Notes: a model not told the origin generated them from the letters alone. Positions 9,829 to 20,255 are shown, counted from the first letter of the stretch. The stretch: 64,000 nucleotides of DNA from Alistipes sp. (GCA_017555105.1 JAFZHB010000018.1:62001-126000), one strand, 5' to 3'. Numbers and translations: made by a program.

Positions 9829-10821
9829 TTAATCTTTGTCAAGTTTGTAGATAGATACATCCATTCCGAACTTAAGGTTCAGCGAGGCCAACAGCTCGTC
9901 AAGCTCCGTGAGCGACTTCTTACCGAAGTTGCGGAACTTCAACAGATCGTTGCGATTCAGCTTCACCAGATCACCCAGCGTATCCACATCGGCTGCCTTC
10001 AAGCAGTTCAATGCACGCACGCTCAGGTCCTGATCCGACAGCTTCGTCTTCAACAATTGACGCATGTGCAATACATCCTCGTCGAACTCCTCGGCGCCAT
10101 TCTTATCCTCCATGTTCACCGTGATCTTCTCGTCCGAGAAGAGCATGAAGTGCTGGATCAAGATCTTGGCTGCCTCCTTCAGAGCGTCCTTCGGGTGAAT
10201 CGACCCGTCGGTAGTAATTTCCAAATTCAGTTTCTCGTAGTCCGTGCGCTGCTCCACGCGATAGTCCTCGATCGAATACTTCACATTCTTGATCGGCGTA
10301 AAGATCGAGTCAATCGGAAGCGTACCGAACTCGCAGTCAGCCGGCATGTTCTCCTCAGCGGGAACATAACCACGGCCCTTACCGATCGTCAGCGTAATCT
10401 GCATCTTCGTTCCAGGAGCGAGGTGGCAGATAACCAGATCGGGGTTCAATACTTTGAAGAACGACAGGAAATTCGAGATATATCCGGCAGTCAGCTCCGT
10501 AACGCCCGCAACATTGATCGACACCTTCTCCGTGTCTTGGTTATCAACCGTGCGGATAAAGCGAATCTGCTTCAGGAAGAGGATGATATGTAACATATCC
10601 TCCTTCACGCCGGGAATGGCGGCGAACTCGTGGTCCACGCCGGCAACCTTTACCGTCGTAATCGCATAGCCCTCCAACGACGAGAGCAGGATACGGCGCA
10701 AAGCGTTTCCGACCGTACGACCGAACCCGGGCTCCAACGGACGGAACTCAAACTTTCCGAACGACGAAGTAGATTCGAGCATAATCACCTTTTCAGGTTT
10801 CTGGAATGCTAATATTGCCAT
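9829..10821 (-). CDS. rpoA: DNA-directed RNA polymerase subunit alpha
   Basis: 330 residues. The N-terminal dimerisation domain ([24 protein letters not shown] near the start) nucleates polymerase assembly. A linker then leads to a C-terminal helix-hairpin-helix domain ([20 protein letters not shown]) that contacts DNA and regulators. Sits between rpsD and rplQ, the conserved alpha-operon order. Confidence 0.99.
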   Translation of the reverse strand: MAILAFQKPEKVIMLESTSSFGKFEFRPLEPGFGRTVGNALRRILLSSLEGYAITTVKVAGVDHEFAAIPGVKEDMLHIILFLKQIRFIRTVDNQDTEKVSINVAGVTELTAGYISNFLSFFKVLNPDLVICHLAPGTKMQITLTIGKGRGYVPAEENMPADCEFGTLPIDSIFTPIKNVKYSIEDYRVEQRTDYEKLNLEITTDGSIHPKDALKEAAKILIQHFMLFSDEKITVNMEDKNGAEEFDEDVLHMRQLLKTKLSDQDLSVRALNCLKAADVDTLGDLVKLNRNDLLKFRNFGKKSLTELDELLASLNLKFGMDVSIYKLDKD

Positions 10822-10846
10822 AATAAATCTTGAATTTGTTTATTTA

Positions 10847-11455
10847 CTACTTCGAGTACAACTCGACGATGAGCTGCTCCTTGATGTTCTCGGGAATCTC
10901 CTCACGCTCGGGCTTCTGCAGGAACTTACCACTCATCGTAGCACCGTCCCACTCCAACCAGGCGTAGCGGCTCTTAGCTGCACCTGCAAGCGAATTGGTA
11001 ATTACCTCCAAGCTCTTCGACTTCTCGCGTACCGATACAACATCACCAGCGCGCAGCGAGTACGAAGGAACGTTAACAACAGCACCATTTACGCAGATGT
11101 GGCAGTGCGATACGAGCTGACGAGCTGCTGCACGCGTCGGGGCGATACCCAGACGATATACCACATTGTCCAGACGGCACTCGAGGAGCTTCAGCAGGTT
11201 CTCACCCGTGATACCACCCATGCGGGCAGCCTGCTCATAGGTGCGCGAGAACTGCTTCTCCAACAGACCATAGGTATACTTTGCCTTCTGCTTCTCGCTC
11301 AGCTGCGTGCCGTACTCCGACACCTTCTTGCGCTTGCGTGCCAAACCGTGCTGTCCGGGAGGGAAGTTGCGCTTCTCAAGCACCTTGTCCGCACCATAGA
11401 TAGCTTCGCCAAACTTACGGGCGATCTTCGATTTAGGTCCTATATATTTTCCCAT
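10847..11455 (-). CDS. rpsD: 30S ribosomal protein S4
   Basis: 202 residues from ATG at 11455 (start [20 protein letters not shown]). Primary 16S rRNA binder with an S4 RNA-binding domain from about residue 95. The frame is open to 11545, but those extra 30 residues do not belong to the family. A 59-base gap separates it from rpsK. Confidence 0.98.
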   Translation of the reverse strand: MGKYIGPKSKIARKFGEAIYGADKVLEKRNFPPGQHGLARKRKKVSEYGTQLSEKQKAKYTYGLLEKQFSRTYEQAARMGGITGENLLKLLECRLDNVVYRLGIAPTRAAARQLVSHCHICVNGAVVNVPSYSLRAGDVVSVREKSKSLEVITNSLAGAAKSRYAWLEWDGATMSGKFLQKPEREEIPENIKEQLIVELYSK

Positions 11456-11514
11456 TTTTCTTGTAGCTTTTAATAGTTTGTGATTAACCTCGTCTGTAAA
11501 ATCTTCTGTAAAAA

Positions 11515-11904
11515 TTATACGCGACGACGGTTGGGAGCGCGGCAACCATTGTGCGGCAGCGGAGTAACATCAATGATCTCCATTACCTCGATGCCTGCAC
11601 CGTGAATCGTGCGGACTGCCGACTCGCGACCCTGACCAGGACCCTTCACATAGACCTTCACCTTGCGAAGACCCATATCGTAGGCCACCTTAGCGCAATC
11701 TGCTGCCGAGGTCTGAGCTGCATACGGCGTATTCTTCTTCGAACCACGGAAGCCCATCTTACCGGCCGACGACCAGCTGATAACATCACCGTTCTCGTTC
11801 GTGATGGTGATGATCACATTGTTGAAGGTCGAGTGTACATAGGCATTGCCCACCAAACCAACCTTAACAACCTTCTTCTTAACTGTACCAGTTTTCTTTG
11901 CCAT
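11515..11904 (-). CDS. rpsK: 30S ribosomal protein S11
   Basis: 129 residues, normal length. Forms part of the 30S platform. It ends with the conserved [18 protein letters not shown] segment. Confidence 0.98.
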   Translation of the reverse strand: MAKKTGTVKKKVVKVGLVGNAYVHSTFNNVIITITNENGDVISWSSAGKMGFRGSKKNTPYAAQTSAADCAKVAYDMGLRKVKVYVKGPGQGRESAVRTIHGAGIEVMEIIDVTPLPHNGCRAPNRRRV

Positions 11905-11917
11905 AATTCTCTAAAGA

Positions 11918-12298
11918 TTACTTTGTTGCCTTTTTCTTGTTTGCAACCGTCTTCTTCTTACCCTTACGCGTACGAGCGTTGTTCTTGGTCGACTGACCAC
12001 GCAGGGGAAGACCCAGACGGTGACGGATACCTCGGTAGCAACCGATGTCCATCAGACGCTTAATGTTGAGCTGTACGAGCGAACGGCACTCGCCCTCAAC
12101 CTTCAAACCCAGGTCAGCAATCGTCGAACGAATTGCACCTACCTGTGCATCGGTCCAATCCTGAACCTTGATGTCGTAGCTGATACCGGCTACATCGAGA
12201 ATCTGACGAGCCGTCGAACGACCAATACCGAAGATATAGGTCAGGCCGATCTCGCCTCTCTTATTTTTGGGTAAATCTACACCGACTATACGTGCCAT
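11918..12298 (-). CDS. rpsM: 30S ribosomal protein S13
   Basis: 126 residues. Lies in the 30S head and contacts the P-site tRNA and the B1 bridge. The family pattern [21 protein letters not shown] is at the start and a Lys-rich tail at the end. Confidence 0.98.
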   Translation of the reverse strand: MARIVGVDLPKNKRGEIGLTYIFGIGRSTARQILDVAGISYDIKVQDWTDAQVGAIRSTIADLGLKVEGECRSLVQLNIKRLMDIGCYRGIRHRLGLPLRGQSTKNNARTRKGKKKTVANKKKATK

Positions 12299-12325
12299 AA
12301 TGTCTTTTCTTCTCTTTAAATTAGT

Positions 12326-12442
12326 TTAACCTTGGCGCATTTTGAACTTGGGATTCTTCTTGCAAATCACGTAGAGCTTACCCTTACGCTTTACAATCTT
12401 GCAATCCTCGCTTCTCTTTTTGATGGATGCTTTTACTTTCAT
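12326..12442 (-). CDS. rpmJ: 50S ribosomal protein L36
   Basis: 38 residues. Starts [20 protein letters not shown] and ends [11 protein letters not shown]. Two Cys (14 and 27) are kept of the four zinc-ligand positions, and Lys30 stands where His often does, so zinc binding is uncertain. Located between infA and rpsM, the canonical place. Confidence 0.96.
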   Translation of the reverse strand: MKVKASIKKRSEDCKIVKRKGKLYVICKKNPKFKMRQG

Positions 12443-12474
12443 AGTTTTTCAAGCAATCTGGTTAATGTACCTTG

Positions 12475-12693
12475 TTATTTGTAACGGAACGAAATGCGAC
12501 CCTTCGTCAAATCGTAAGGGGTCATCTCCACCTTTACCTTGTCCCCGGGCAGGATCTTGATGTAGTGCATACGCATCTTGCCCGAGATGTGGGCCGTCAA
12601 CACATGGCCATTGTCCAACTCAACGCGGAACATTGCGTTCGACAAAGCCTCGATGATCGTCCCATCGCGTTCGATAGCAGCTTGTTTTGCCAT
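12475..12693 (-). CDS. infA: translation initiation factor IF-1
   Basis: 72 residues, one OB-fold (S1-like) domain. Occupies the A site during initiation. Separated by 6 bases from map, as in many Bacteroidetes. Confidence 0.98.
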   Translation of the reverse strand: MAKQAAIERDGTIIEALSNAMFRVELDNGHVLTAHISGKMRMHYIKILPGDKVKVEMTPYDLTKGRISFRYK

Positions 12694-12699
12694 AGAGTC

Positions 12700-13476
12700 T
12701 TAGTGTTTTATAGCTTTTTCGATGATGCTGAAATCCGTCAACACATCTGCACCGTCCTTGCGCACCGCTACTCCGAACTCAAAGTGAGCCGACGGTTTGC
12801 GATCTCGCGTACGAACAGTCCAGCCGTCCGATTCGAATACTACCGCGCGCGTACCCATATTAATCATCGGCTCGATGCAGATGACCATACCCTCTTTCAA
12901 GAGCGGGCCGCGCCCTCTGGCGCCAAAGTTGGGGACACCCGGGGCCTCGTGCATCTTCCGGCCAATACCATGTCCCTCCAATTCGCGTACAACGCCATAG
13001 CCAAATTTCTCGGCGTATTCCTGCACTGCTGCCGATATATCGCCTACGCGATTGCCGGCCTTCGCCTGTGCCGCACCTTTACAAAGAGCCTCTTTCGTGA
13101 CCTCCAAAAGCTGGCGTACTTCCTCACCAACCTCCCCTACCGCAAATGTGTAGGCCGAGTCACCAACAAACCCCTTCATAAATGTACCACAATCTACCGA
13201 AACAATGTCGCCTTCCTTCAAGACAACCTTGTCTGACGGGATACCGTGAACTACATGCTCGTTGACCGAAACGCACAACGATGCGGGATAGCCCTGATAT
13301 CCGAGGAATGCGGGTACTGCTCCGTGCGAGCGGATAAACTCTTCCGCCACGCGATCCAACTCCTTGGTCGTGACGCCCGGCCGAATGTGGCGACCCACTT
13401 CGGCCAGCGTCTCCGATACCAAGAGATGATTCTCACGGAGGAGCTCGATCTCCTCATTCGTCTTCAGATAAATCAT
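12700..13476 (-). CDS. map: methionine aminopeptidase, type I
   Basis: 258 residues. Removes the initiator Met from nascent proteins. The five metal ligands are recognisable: Asp in VDCGT, Asp in GDSAYTF, His in EGHGIG, Glu in CIEPMI and Glu in HFEFGV. The usual QFEHT segment reads HFEFG here; the ligand Glu is kept. Located between secY and infA, so it is coupled to ribosome and translocon synthesis. Confidence 0.97.
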   Translation of the reverse strand: MIYLKTNEEIELLRENHLLVSETLAEVGRHIRPGVTTKELDRVAEEFIRSHGAVPAFLGYQGYPASLCVSVNEHVVHGIPSDKVVLKEGDIVSVDCGTFMKGFVGDSAYTFAVGEVGEEVRQLLEVTKEALCKGAAQAKAGNRVGDISAAVQEYAEKFGYGVVRELEGHGIGRKMHEAPGVPNFGARGRGPLLKEGMVICIEPMINMGTRAVVFESDGWTVRTRDRKPSAHFEFGVAVRKDGADVLTDFSIIEKAIKH

Positions 13477-13516
13477 CTAACAGTAGCTATGATTCTATAA
13501 AGATCTCCTCTAACTA

Positions 13517-14893
13517 TTAATGGCGTCCCTGAATTCGACCCGTCTTCATCAGACCATCGTAGTGACGCATCAACAGGTAGCTCTCTATCTGCTTGAGAGT
13601 GTCAAGCACCACACCTACCATAATCAGCAACGAGGTACCGCCGTAGAAGTAGGCGAACTCCTGCTGAATACCCAGGAAGCGGATCGCCAGCGCGGGCAGG
13701 ATAGCCACAATCGCCAGGAAGATCGAACCCGGGAGGGTGATGCGAGTCATGATGGTGTCGATGTAGCTAACGGTCTGCTTACCCGGTTTCACACCCGGGA
13801 TGAAGCCGCCGTTGCGCTTCATATCATCGGCCATCATTTGAGGATTGATGATAATCGCCGTGTAGAAGTAGGTGAAGGCGATTACCAACACTGCCAGCGT
13901 GAAGTTGTACCAGAAACCGGTCATCGAGCTGAAGGCAGCTGCGAATTTGGTTCCCGTGAACAGCATCGGCACAAACATCAGAGCCTGTGCGAAGATGATC
14001 GGCATCACATTTGCTGCATTCATCTTCAAGGGGATGTACTGGCGTACACCACCATACTGCTTGTTACCAACGATACGCTTAGCGTACTGAACAGGCACCT
14101 TGCGGACAGCCTGCACCAGCGCGATCGTAGCCATGAAGACAAAGAACAGGAGCACGAGCTCGAAGATCAGCATAATCATGCTACCGGTTGCCGTCTCGAA
14201 ACGAGCCGTGACCTCAGCCAACAGCGCGTGGGGAAGACGAGCCACGATACCAATCATAATGATCAACGAGATACCGTTGCCAATGCCCTTGTCGGTGATC
14301 TTCTCACCGAGCCACATGATAAACATGGTGCCGGCGATCAGGATCGTCGTCGCATAGCATACGAATCCGAACGAGTTGCCGTAGACGAAAGCCGTGGGAG
14401 CCTGGTGGTACAGGTTGGCAATGAATGCCGGGCCCTGCAGCATCAGAACGCCGATCGTGAGGAAGCGCGTCCACTGGTTCATCTTGCGGCGGCCGCTCTC
14501 ACCCTCCTTCTGCATTTTCTGGAAATACGGGATCATCATACCCATCAGCTGGATGATAATCGAGGCGGTGATGTACGGCATGACTCCGAGCGCAAAGATA
14601 GCGGCGTTGCCGAATGCACCACCCGAGAAGACATTCAACAGACCCAACAGGCCGTTGCTGTCCAACTGGCTGGCATACGCCGATCCCTCAGCCAAAGCGT
14701 TGGGATTGATACCCGGAATCACTACGAAACTACCCAAACGGTAGATCAAGAGCAGACCAATCGTGTAGATCACACGCTTGCGAAGCTCCTCAATCTTGTA
14801 GATGTTTTTGAGCGTCTCGACCACTTTCTTGTTGGTTGCCAGAAGAGCGATAACCACTAAAAAGACAAGACCAACAACGAGATATTGATTCAT
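13517..14893 (-). CDS. secY: preprotein translocase channel subunit SecY
   Basis: 458 residues. Forms the Sec channel in the inner membrane. The standard N-terminus (KNIYKIEELRKRVIYTIGLL) begins near residue 29. It is preceded by a hydrophobic stretch (about 4-19) that SecY does not usually have and that would add a membrane segment. The alternatives are a true extension or initiation at GTG, residue 24 (14824). ATG 14893 lies 31 bases after rplO, a normal operon distance, so both remain possible. Confidence 0.96.
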   Translation of the reverse strand: MNQYLVVGLVFLVVIALLATNKKVVETLKNIYKIEELRKRVIYTIGLLLIYRLGSFVVIPGINPNALAEGSAYASQLDSNGLLGLLNVFSGGAFGNAAIFALGVMPYITASIIIQLMGMMIPYFQKMQKEGESGRRKMNQWTRFLTIGVLMLQGPAFIANLYHQAPTAFVYGNSFGFVCYATTILIAGTMFIMWLGEKITDKGIGNGISLIIMIGIVARLPHALLAEVTARFETATGSMIMLIFELVLLFFVFMATIALVQAVRKVPVQYAKRIVGNKQYGGVRQYIPLKMNAANVMPIIFAQALMFVPMLFTGTKFAAAFSSMTGFWYNFTLAVLVIAFTYFYTAIIINPQMMADDMKRNGGFIPGVKPGKQTVSYIDTIMTRITLPGSIFLAIVAILPALAIRFLGIQQEFAYFYGGTSLLIMVGVVLDTLKQIESYLLMRHYDGLMKTGRIQGRH

Positions 14894-14924
14894 AATTGAT
14901 TGTTTGGTTTACAAAGGTTGCTCC

Positions 14925-15371
14925 TTACATTTTCTCGACGCTACCACCGGCTGCCGTGATGGCTGCCTCAGCGCTCTTCGAGAAGGCGTGAGCCTTCACT
15001 GCGAGGCTCTTCGTCAGCTGACCGTTGCCGAGGATCTTCACCTTGTCCTTCGACGAGATGAAACCTGCAGCTACCAGCGTCTCAACCGATACCTCTGCGA
15101 GGTTCTTCTTGGCTGCCAACTCCTCGAGCGTCGAGAGGTTGATGGCCTTGAACTCCACACGGTTCAGATTGGTGAAGCCGAACTTCGGCAGACGACGCTG
15201 CAACGGCATCTGGCCACCCTCGAAGCCAAGCTTGCGCGAGTAACCCGAGCGCGACTGAGCACCCTTGTGACCACGCGTGGCCGTGCCACCGTGACCCGAA
15301 CCTGCACCGCGGCCGATTCGCTTGTCGTGGTGCGTAGAACCCTTTGCGGGTTTGAGATTATTCAGTTCCAT
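14925..15371 (-). CDS. rplO: 50S ribosomal protein L15
   Basis: 148 residues. Late-assembly 23S rRNA binder. The glycine-rich N-terminus (RIGRGAGSGHGGTATRGHKG) is diagnostic. Confidence 0.98.
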   Translation of the reverse strand: MELNNLKPAKGSTHHDKRIGRGAGSGHGGTATRGHKGAQSRSGYSRKLGFEGGQMPLQRRLPKFGFTNLNRVEFKAINLSTLEELAAKKNLAEVSVETLVAAGFISSKDKVKILGNGQLTKSLAVKAHAFSKSAEAAITAAGGSVEKM

Positions 15372-15398
15372 TTGTTGTTTTCCGTTAAGCAGTTAAAC

Positions 15399-15581
15399 TT
15401 ATGCTACCACCTCTACCTTTACGAGGTGCTGCACACGATTGATCATACCTTTGATGATGACCGAATCGTCGTGCTCGACCGTTGCACCGATCTTCTTCAG
15501 ACCGAGCGCGTCGAGGTTTGCGCACTGACGCTTCGTGGCGCCGATACGGCTCTTGACCTGGGTGATCTTTAATCTTGCCAT
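15399..15581 (-). CDS. rpmD: 50S ribosomal protein L30
   Basis: 60 residues, normal for L30. Opens LKITQVKSRIGATKRQ and sits between rpsE and rplO, as in the conserved spc order. Confidence 0.97.
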   Translation of the reverse strand: MARLKITQVKSRIGATKRQCANLDALGLKKIGATVEHDDSVIIKGMINRVQHLVKVEVVA

Positions 15582-15594
15582 TGTCTAATCAAAA

Positions 15595-16113
15595 TTAACC
15601 GTTAAACACCTGATTCATCGAGATACCGCGCAGACGAGCAACGCTGGCTGCGTCGCGGAGCTCACACAGAGCACCGATCGTAGCCTTTACCAGGTTGTGG
15701 GGGTTCGACGAACCCTTGCTCTTTGCCAACACGTTCTTGATGCCGAGCGACTCCAATACGGCGCGCATAGCACCACCGGCGATGATACCCGTACCCGGAG
15801 CGGCCGGACGGATCATTACGAGCGAACCACCGAAGCGGAACTCCTGCTTGTGGGGAATCGTACCGTTAATAACGAGAATCTTCACGAGGTTCTTCTTTGC
15901 ATCCTCAACGCCCTTGGCGATGGCTGCCTGTACCTCCGAAGCCTTACCCAGACCGTAACCTACGACACCGTCCTCGTTACCTACAACGACGATTGCCGAG
16001 AAACTGAATGTACGACCTCCCTTGGTTACCTTCGTAACACGCTGAATGCTTACGAGTCTGTCTTTAAGCTCGAGGTCGCTGGTGCGTACTTTCTTTATAT
16101 TGCTATTAGCCAT
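15595..16113 (-). CDS. rpsE: 30S ribosomal protein S5
   Basis: 172 residues. A double-stranded RNA-binding fold with S5 N- and C-terminal domains, important for decoding fidelity. Typical segments are [21 protein letters not shown] and [15 protein letters not shown]. Confidence 0.98.
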   Translation of the reverse strand: MANSNIKKVRTSDLELKDRLVSIQRVTKVTKGGRTFSFSAIVVVGNEDGVVGYGLGKASEVQAAIAKGVEDAKKNLVKILVINGTIPHKQEFRFGGSLVMIRPAAPGTGIIAGGAMRAVLESLGIKNVLAKSKGSSNPHNLVKATIGALCELRDAASVARLRGISMNQVFNG

Positions 16114-16119
16114 AATTGC

Positions 16120-16482
16120 TTAGAATTTAAGTCCGCCTTCGCGTGCTGCTTCGGCCAGTTGTTTAACTCGTCCGTGATACAGATAACCGTTACGGTCGAA
16201 AGCTACCGTCGAGATACCCTTAGCTACGGCGCGCTCAGCGGCCAGCTTACCTACCAGGGCGGCTACCTCCGACTTGTTCTTGCCTGCGGCTGCCTCTACA
16301 ACCTCCTTCTCCAGCGAAGAAGCCGATGCGAGCGTTACGCCTGCCAGATCGTCGATAAACTGTACATAGATCTGCTTGTTGCTGCGGAACACCGTCATGC
16401 GGGGCTGAGCGGGCGTACCGGTAACAATCTTACGAATGCGCATCTTGATGCGCTCTCTTCTCTCTATCTTGTTCAGTGCCAT
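16120..16482 (-). CDS. rplR: 50S ribosomal protein L18
   Basis: 120 residues. Binds 5S rRNA. Ends with the conserved [21 protein letters not shown] pattern. Only 6 bases separate it from rpsE. Confidence 0.98.
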   Translation of the reverse strand: MALNKIERRERIKMRIRKIVTGTPAQPRMTVFRSNKQIYVQFIDDLAGVTLASASSLEKEVVEAAAGKNKSEVAALVGKLAAERAVAKGISTVAFDRNGYLYHGRVKQLAEAAREGGLKF

Positions 16483-16498
16483 AATTGCTTCTTATTTA

Positions 16499-17083
16499 TT
16501 ATTTGCCAGCCGATTTACCCGCCTTGCGACGAATCTGCTCACCTACGAACTTAATACCCTTGCCCTTGTACGGCTCCGGCTTACGCAGCGAACGCAACTT
16601 GGCGGCAACCTGGCCTACGAGCTGCTTATCGATGCTCTTGAATGTTACGATCGGAGCACCCTTCTTCTCCGTTACAGCCGTTGCCGTAACCTCTGCGGGA
16701 AGCAGGAAGTGCGTATCGTGCGAGTAACCGAGGCTCATCTCCAGAACCTGGCCCTTAACCTCGGCCTTGAAACCGACGCCGACCAGCTCCTGCTTGATCT
16801 CGTAACCCTTCGTCACACCCACAACCATGTTGTTGATCAACGCGCGGTAGAGACCGTGCATCGAGCGATGGCGAGGCTGATTCGTCGGACGCGTAACCAG
16901 AACAGCAGGCTTCTCCTCGTTCGTGCGAGCATCCGTGTGCGTGCCGACCGTTACCGTGATGTCCGAGTCAACCTTCTGACTCAACATACCAAGAGGCCCT
17001 TTCACGCTTACCGTATTGTCGGCAGCAACCTCTACGGTTACACCGGCAGGCAGGTATACAGGTAATTTACCAATTCTTGACAT
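16499..17083 (-). CDS. rplF: 50S ribosomal protein L6
   Basis: 194 residues with two L6 repeats. Ends PEPYKGKGIKFVGEQIRRKAGKSAGK, the family signature. Confidence 0.98.
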   Translation of the reverse strand: MSRIGKLPVYLPAGVTVEVAADNTVSVKGPLGMLSQKVDSDITVTVGTHTDARTNEEKPAVLVTRPTNQPRHRSMHGLYRALINNMVVGVTKGYEIKQELVGVGFKAEVKGQVLEMSLGYSHDTHFLLPAEVTATAVTEKKGAPIVTFKSIDKQLVGQVAAKLRSLRKPEPYKGKGIKFVGEQIRRKAGKSAGK

Positions 17084-17118
17084 TGTGATTTGTTTTTAGT
17101 TTGTTTGCTGATTGTGGA

Positions 17119-17517
17119 TTAGAATACGAAGCAGAGAACCTCACCACCAACGCGCTCCTGACGAGCCTTAGCGTCGGTCATGATACCCTTCGAGGTCGAT
17201 ACGATGGCGATACCCAAACCGTTCAACACGCGGGGCATCTCATCTACCGAAGCGTAGCGACGCAGACCCGGGCGCGATACGCGCTTCAAATCCTTGATGG
17301 CGTTGCACTTCGTAGCAGCATCCCACTTCAAGGCAATCTTGATGGTCGGATGACCCTTCTCGTCCGTGTCAAATTTGTAGGCCAGGATGTAGCCCTGCTC
17401 GTAGAGGATCTTGGTGATCTCTCGCTTAATTTTTGAACCGGGAGCTTCAACCACCTTGTGGTTGGCTTTCACCGCGTTTCTAATTCTGGTCAGAAAGTCC
17501 GCAATAGGATCAGTCAT
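17119..17517 (-). CDS. rpsH: 30S ribosomal protein S8
   Basis: 132 residues. Binds the central 16S domain, and in enterobacteria S8 also represses the spc operon. Starts [20 protein letters not shown]. Here it is the first gene of its own transcription unit, because a terminator, a 693-base spacer and a promoter separate it from rpsN. Confidence 0.98.
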   Translation of the reverse strand: MTDPIADFLTRIRNAVKANHKVVEAPGSKIKREITKILYEQGYILAYKFDTDEKGHPTIKIALKWDAATKCNAIKDLKRVSRPGLRRYASVDEMPRVLNGLGIAIVSTSKGIMTDAKARQERVGGEVLCFVF

Positions 17518-17604
17518 AACGAAAAAGAAGTTAAAATTAATGTAAATAGTTAATAATTAGTTTTTTGCTTGCGTTTTGCGCGGAATTTTACGCACACAAG
17601 CGTG

Positions 17605-17635
17605 CAAATGTACGCATTATTTCGCAAAAAACCAA
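17605..17635 (-). promoter_or_regulatory. promoter of the rpsH-rplQ unit
   Basis: On the minus strand: TTGG (17635-17632), 19 bases, then TACATTTG (17612-17605), a consensus Bacteroidetes promoter. The predicted start near 17598 leaves a leader of about 80 bases before rpsH. Confidence 0.75.
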
Positions 17636-18151
17636 GCCAATAGCGTAGTTTTCAGCGATTTTGCTCTTCACCGAGGAGCACGACAAATGTCGGCAACCCA
17701 TATTGTTTTGCTGACACCTCTCGCACAAGCGCTTGAAAATCAACCACAAAGACCCCATTCAAAGGTCTTCTGCGCATACCAAACAAGCAAACTTCGTCCG
17801 AAAAAATATTTTTTCGCACCAAGTTACCTGTGTGGCGCACAGACGGTTGCTCATTTCAAGCTCCTCTGTACCTAAATGCTGAGTCCCTCATACGCACCCC
17901 TCCACCGAGAAGTTACCGCTCCATGAACGGCACTTTCCTCGCCTTTGCGATCCGACTACACGGACTGAGCACCCGTATTGGCCCTCACTCTTTTGATCAC
18001 GCCCTGTGCTCCAGGCACCGGCTGTGTTCTGCGGCTTTCACCGACCAAGAAATTGATGACCGAGATTCGAAATCCGCGACCAACGGTTCGACACCCTTTT
18101 GCGGGGCGCCCTTTGGTTGCGTGACGCTACACGAGCGACGCGACTCCGAAC

Positions 18152-18195
18152 AAAAAAGAAAAAACAACCGGCGGGAGAGGATCTGCTCCTCTCCC
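18152..18195 (-). terminator. intrinsic terminator after rpsN
   Basis: On the minus strand a nine-base-pair stem (18195-18187 with 18181-18173) is followed after 5 bases by a T-rich tract broken by single C and G bases (18168-18152). It begins 15 bases after the rpsN stop. Confidence 0.75.
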
Positions 18196-18210
18196 TCCGA
18201 TTGGAATTGA

Positions 18211-18507
18211 CTACCAGCTAGCCTTCGTAACGCCCGGGATCAAACCCTGCGAAGCCATCTCGCGGAACTGGATACGGCTGATACCGAACAGACGAATGTA
18301 ACCCTTCGGACGACCCGTGATCTTGCAGCGGTTGTGCTGACGAATCGGGTTCGAGTTGCGGGGCAACTTCGAGAGTGCGATCCAAGCCTCCTCGTGGTCG
18401 ATCTCGCCAGCCTTGAGCTGAGCGGCGATCTCCTCGCGCTTATGAGCGTAGCGATTAGCGAGCTTTGCACGCTTTACCTCGCGCGCCTTCATTGACTCTT
18501 TTGCCAT
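18211..18507 (-). CDS. rpsN: 30S ribosomal protein S14, zinc-independent form
   Basis: 98 residues, the long S14 form. Only one Cys ([20 protein letters not shown]) remains where the zinc form has CxxC pairs, so this is the zinc-free type. It starts 3 bases beyond the rplE stop and is the last gene before the terminator. Confidence 0.98.
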   Translation of the reverse strand: MAKESMKAREVKRAKLANRYAHKREEIAAQLKAGEIDHEEAWIALSKLPRNSNPIRQHNRCKITGRPKGYIRLFGISRIQFREMASQGLIPGVTKASW

Positions 18508-18510
18508 AGC

Positions 18511-19071
18511 TTAGTTCTTTTTAGCGTTTTTGAAAGGCAGACCGAACTCCTTCAGGAGAGCGTAACCCTCCTCGTCGGTCTTAGCCGTCGTAACGAAGGT
18601 GATCTCCATACCGAAGATCTTCGTGATCTTGTCGATGTCGATCTCCGGGAAGATGATCTGCTCGGTGATACCCAGCGTGTAGTTACCCTGACCGTCGAAC
18701 TTCTCGTTGATACCCTTGAAGTCACGGATGCGCGGCAGAGCCACGGCTACCAGACGCTCCAGGAACTCGTACATCTTCTTGTCGCGCAAGGTTACGCGTA
18801 CACCGATCGGCATACCCTTACGCAACTTGAAGTTCGAGATGTCCTTACGCGAACGGGTCTGCACGGCCTTCTGGCCGGTGATCTGCGTCAGCTCCTCCTG
18901 AGCTACATCGATCAGCTTCTTGTCGGCGATAGCCTGACCCATACCCTGGTTGATGACGATCTTCACCAACTTCGGGCACTGCATCACGCTCGAGTAGCCG
19001 AACTGCTTCATAAGGGCAGGCAGAATCTGCTCCTTATACTGTGTCTTGAGTGTAGGAATGTAAGCTGCCAT
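18511..19071 (-). CDS. rplE: 50S ribosomal protein L5
   Basis: 186 residues. Contacts 5S rRNA and the P-site tRNA. Its start overlaps the last base of the rplX stop, indicating coupled translation. Confidence 0.98.
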   Translation of the reverse strand: MAAYIPTLKTQYKEQILPALMKQFGYSSVMQCPKLVKIVINQGMGQAIADKKLIDVAQEELTQITGQKAVQTRSRKDISNFKLRKGMPIGVRVTLRDKKMYEFLERLVAVALPRIRDFKGINEKFDGQGNYTLGITEQIIFPEIDIDKITKIFGMEITFVTTAKTDEEGYALLKEFGLPFKNAKKN

Positions 19072-19394
19072 TATTTGATCTCCTCCCCTGACTTTTTAGC
19101 GTAACGAACTAATTTACCATTGGCATCTGCCTTGCGACCAACCTTCGTCGGCTTGCCGCTCTTCGGGTCGAGCACCTGCAGGTTCGATACATGGATCGGA
19201 GCCTCCTTCTCGATGATGCCGCCCTGGGGGTTCTGTGCATTGGGCTTCGTAGCCTTCTTGCAGATGTTCACGCCCTCGACAATCGCACGCGACTTCGACA
19301 CCTCGACCTTCAGAACCTTACCCTGCTGGCCTTTGTTGTCACCGGCGATGACCTGAACCATATCCCCTTTCTTAATATGCAATTTAACTGACAT
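19071..19394 (-). CDS. rplX: 50S ribosomal protein L24
   Basis: 107 residues. A KOW motif near the N-terminus ([20 protein letters not shown]) initiates 50S assembly. Confidence 0.98.
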   Translation of the reverse strand: MSVKLHIKKGDMVQVIAGDNKGQQGKVLKVEVSKSRAIVEGVNICKKATKPNAQNPQGGIIEKEAPIHVSNLQVLDPKSGKPTKVGRKADANGKLVRYAKKSGEEIK

Positions 19395-19414
19395 ATCCGA
19401 AATGTTTTTTTTGA

Positions 19415-19780
19415 TTACAGTACTTCGGGCGCAAGCGAGATGATCTTCATGTACTGGTCACGCAGCTCACGAGCTACGGGGCCGAAGATACGGGTACCGC
19501 GCATCTCACCCTGATTGTTAAGCAGCACAACGGCATTGTCGTCGAAACGAATGTACGAACCGTTGGCGCGACGAATTTCCTTTTTCGTGCGGACTACTAC
19601 GGCCTTCGAAACGGCGCCTTTCTTGACATCGCCCGAGGGGGTCGCACTCTTCACTGCTACGACGATCTTATCGCCGATCGATGCGTAGCGTCGTTTCGTA
19701 CCGCCGAGTACGCGGATGCAAAGTACCTCCTTGGCACCGCTGTTGTCGGCTACTACGAGTCTTGATTCCTGTTGTATCAT
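19415..19780 (-). CDS. rplN: 50S ribosomal protein L14
   Basis: 121 residues, normal length. Starts [20 protein letters not shown]. Two bases separate it from rpsQ. Confidence 0.98.
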   Translation of the reverse strand: MIQQESRLVVADNSGAKEVLCIRVLGGTKRRYASIGDKIVVAVKSATPSGDVKKGAVSKAVVVRTKKEIRRANGSYIRFDDNAVVLLNNQGEMRGTRIFGPVARELRDQYMKIISLAPEVL

Positions 19781-19782
19781 AA

Positions 19783-20037
19783 CTACTTAGCTCTTTCAAT
19801 GATTTGTACTAAACGCCAGCGCTTCGTCTTGCTCAACGGGCGCGTCTCCATGATGCGTACGGTATCACCCTCCTTGCAGCTCTCGTCGAGGCACTCGGCG
19901 GCGAACTTCGTCGTCTTGTTCACGAACTTGCCGTAGATCGGGTGCTTCACCTTACGAGCCACTGCAACAACGATGGTCTTCTCCATCTTCGTGCTGACAA
20001 CCACGCCAATACGCTCTTTTCTCAGATTTCTTTCCAT
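19783..20037 (-). CDS. rpsQ: 30S ribosomal protein S17
   Basis: 84 residues, OB-fold. The signature [16 protein letters not shown] is near the start and [14 protein letters not shown] near the end. Confidence 0.98.
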   Translation of the reverse strand: MERNLRKERIGVVVSTKMEKTIVVAVARKVKHPIYGKFVNKTTKFAAECLDESCKEGDTVRIMETRPLSKTKRWRLVQIIERAK

Positions 20038-20048
20038 AGTTGTTCTCC

Positions 20049-20240
20049 TTATTTAGCGGTTTTTTGGCTGAGAATCGTCAGCATGCGAGCGATGTCTCGG
20101 CGGTTCTTCTTAATGATCGACGGATTCTCGATAGGCGACACGGCGTGCTGAACCTTCAGCTTGGCCAGCTGTGCCTTCTCGGTCTCGATACGCTCTACCA
20201 GATCCTTGGTAGCGATATCCTTGATTTCTGCACTTTTCAT
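20049..20240 (-). CDS. rpmC: 50S ribosomal protein L29
   Basis: 63 residues, two helices. Lies near the exit tunnel, where chaperones and SRP dock. Ends with the usual [19 protein letters not shown] pattern. Confidence 0.97.
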   Translation of the reverse strand: MKSAEIKDIATKDLVERIETEKAQLAKLKVQHAVSPIENPSIIKKNRRDIARMLTILSQKTAK

Positions 20241-20255
20241 CTTCGTGTCTGCTTA

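Larger units (their letters stand above)
17518..18210. other. 693-base spacer splitting the spc operon between rpsN and rpsH
   Basis: These two genes are normally a few bases apart. The spacer holds the rpsN terminator at one end and the rpsH promoter at the other. Between them (about 17640-18150) I see no convincing gene, tRNA or insertion-sequence end. Short open frames on both strands there have no recognisable product. The base composition is between the host genes and AT-rich DNA. Confidence 0.8.

Noticed and set aside
13520-14860. A 446-codon plus-strand frame opposite secY
   Set aside because: His/Arg/Asp-rich antisense shadow of a membrane protein gene.
17900-17990. RNase P RNA-like string GAGGAAAGT on the minus strand in the spacer
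   Set aside because: The other conserved RNase P segments are missing, including the 3' pairing partner, so it is a chance match.
17830-18210. A 126-codon plus-strand frame in the rpsN-rpsH spacer
   Set aside because: No family features, and it would run into the rpsN terminator. Treated as non-coding.
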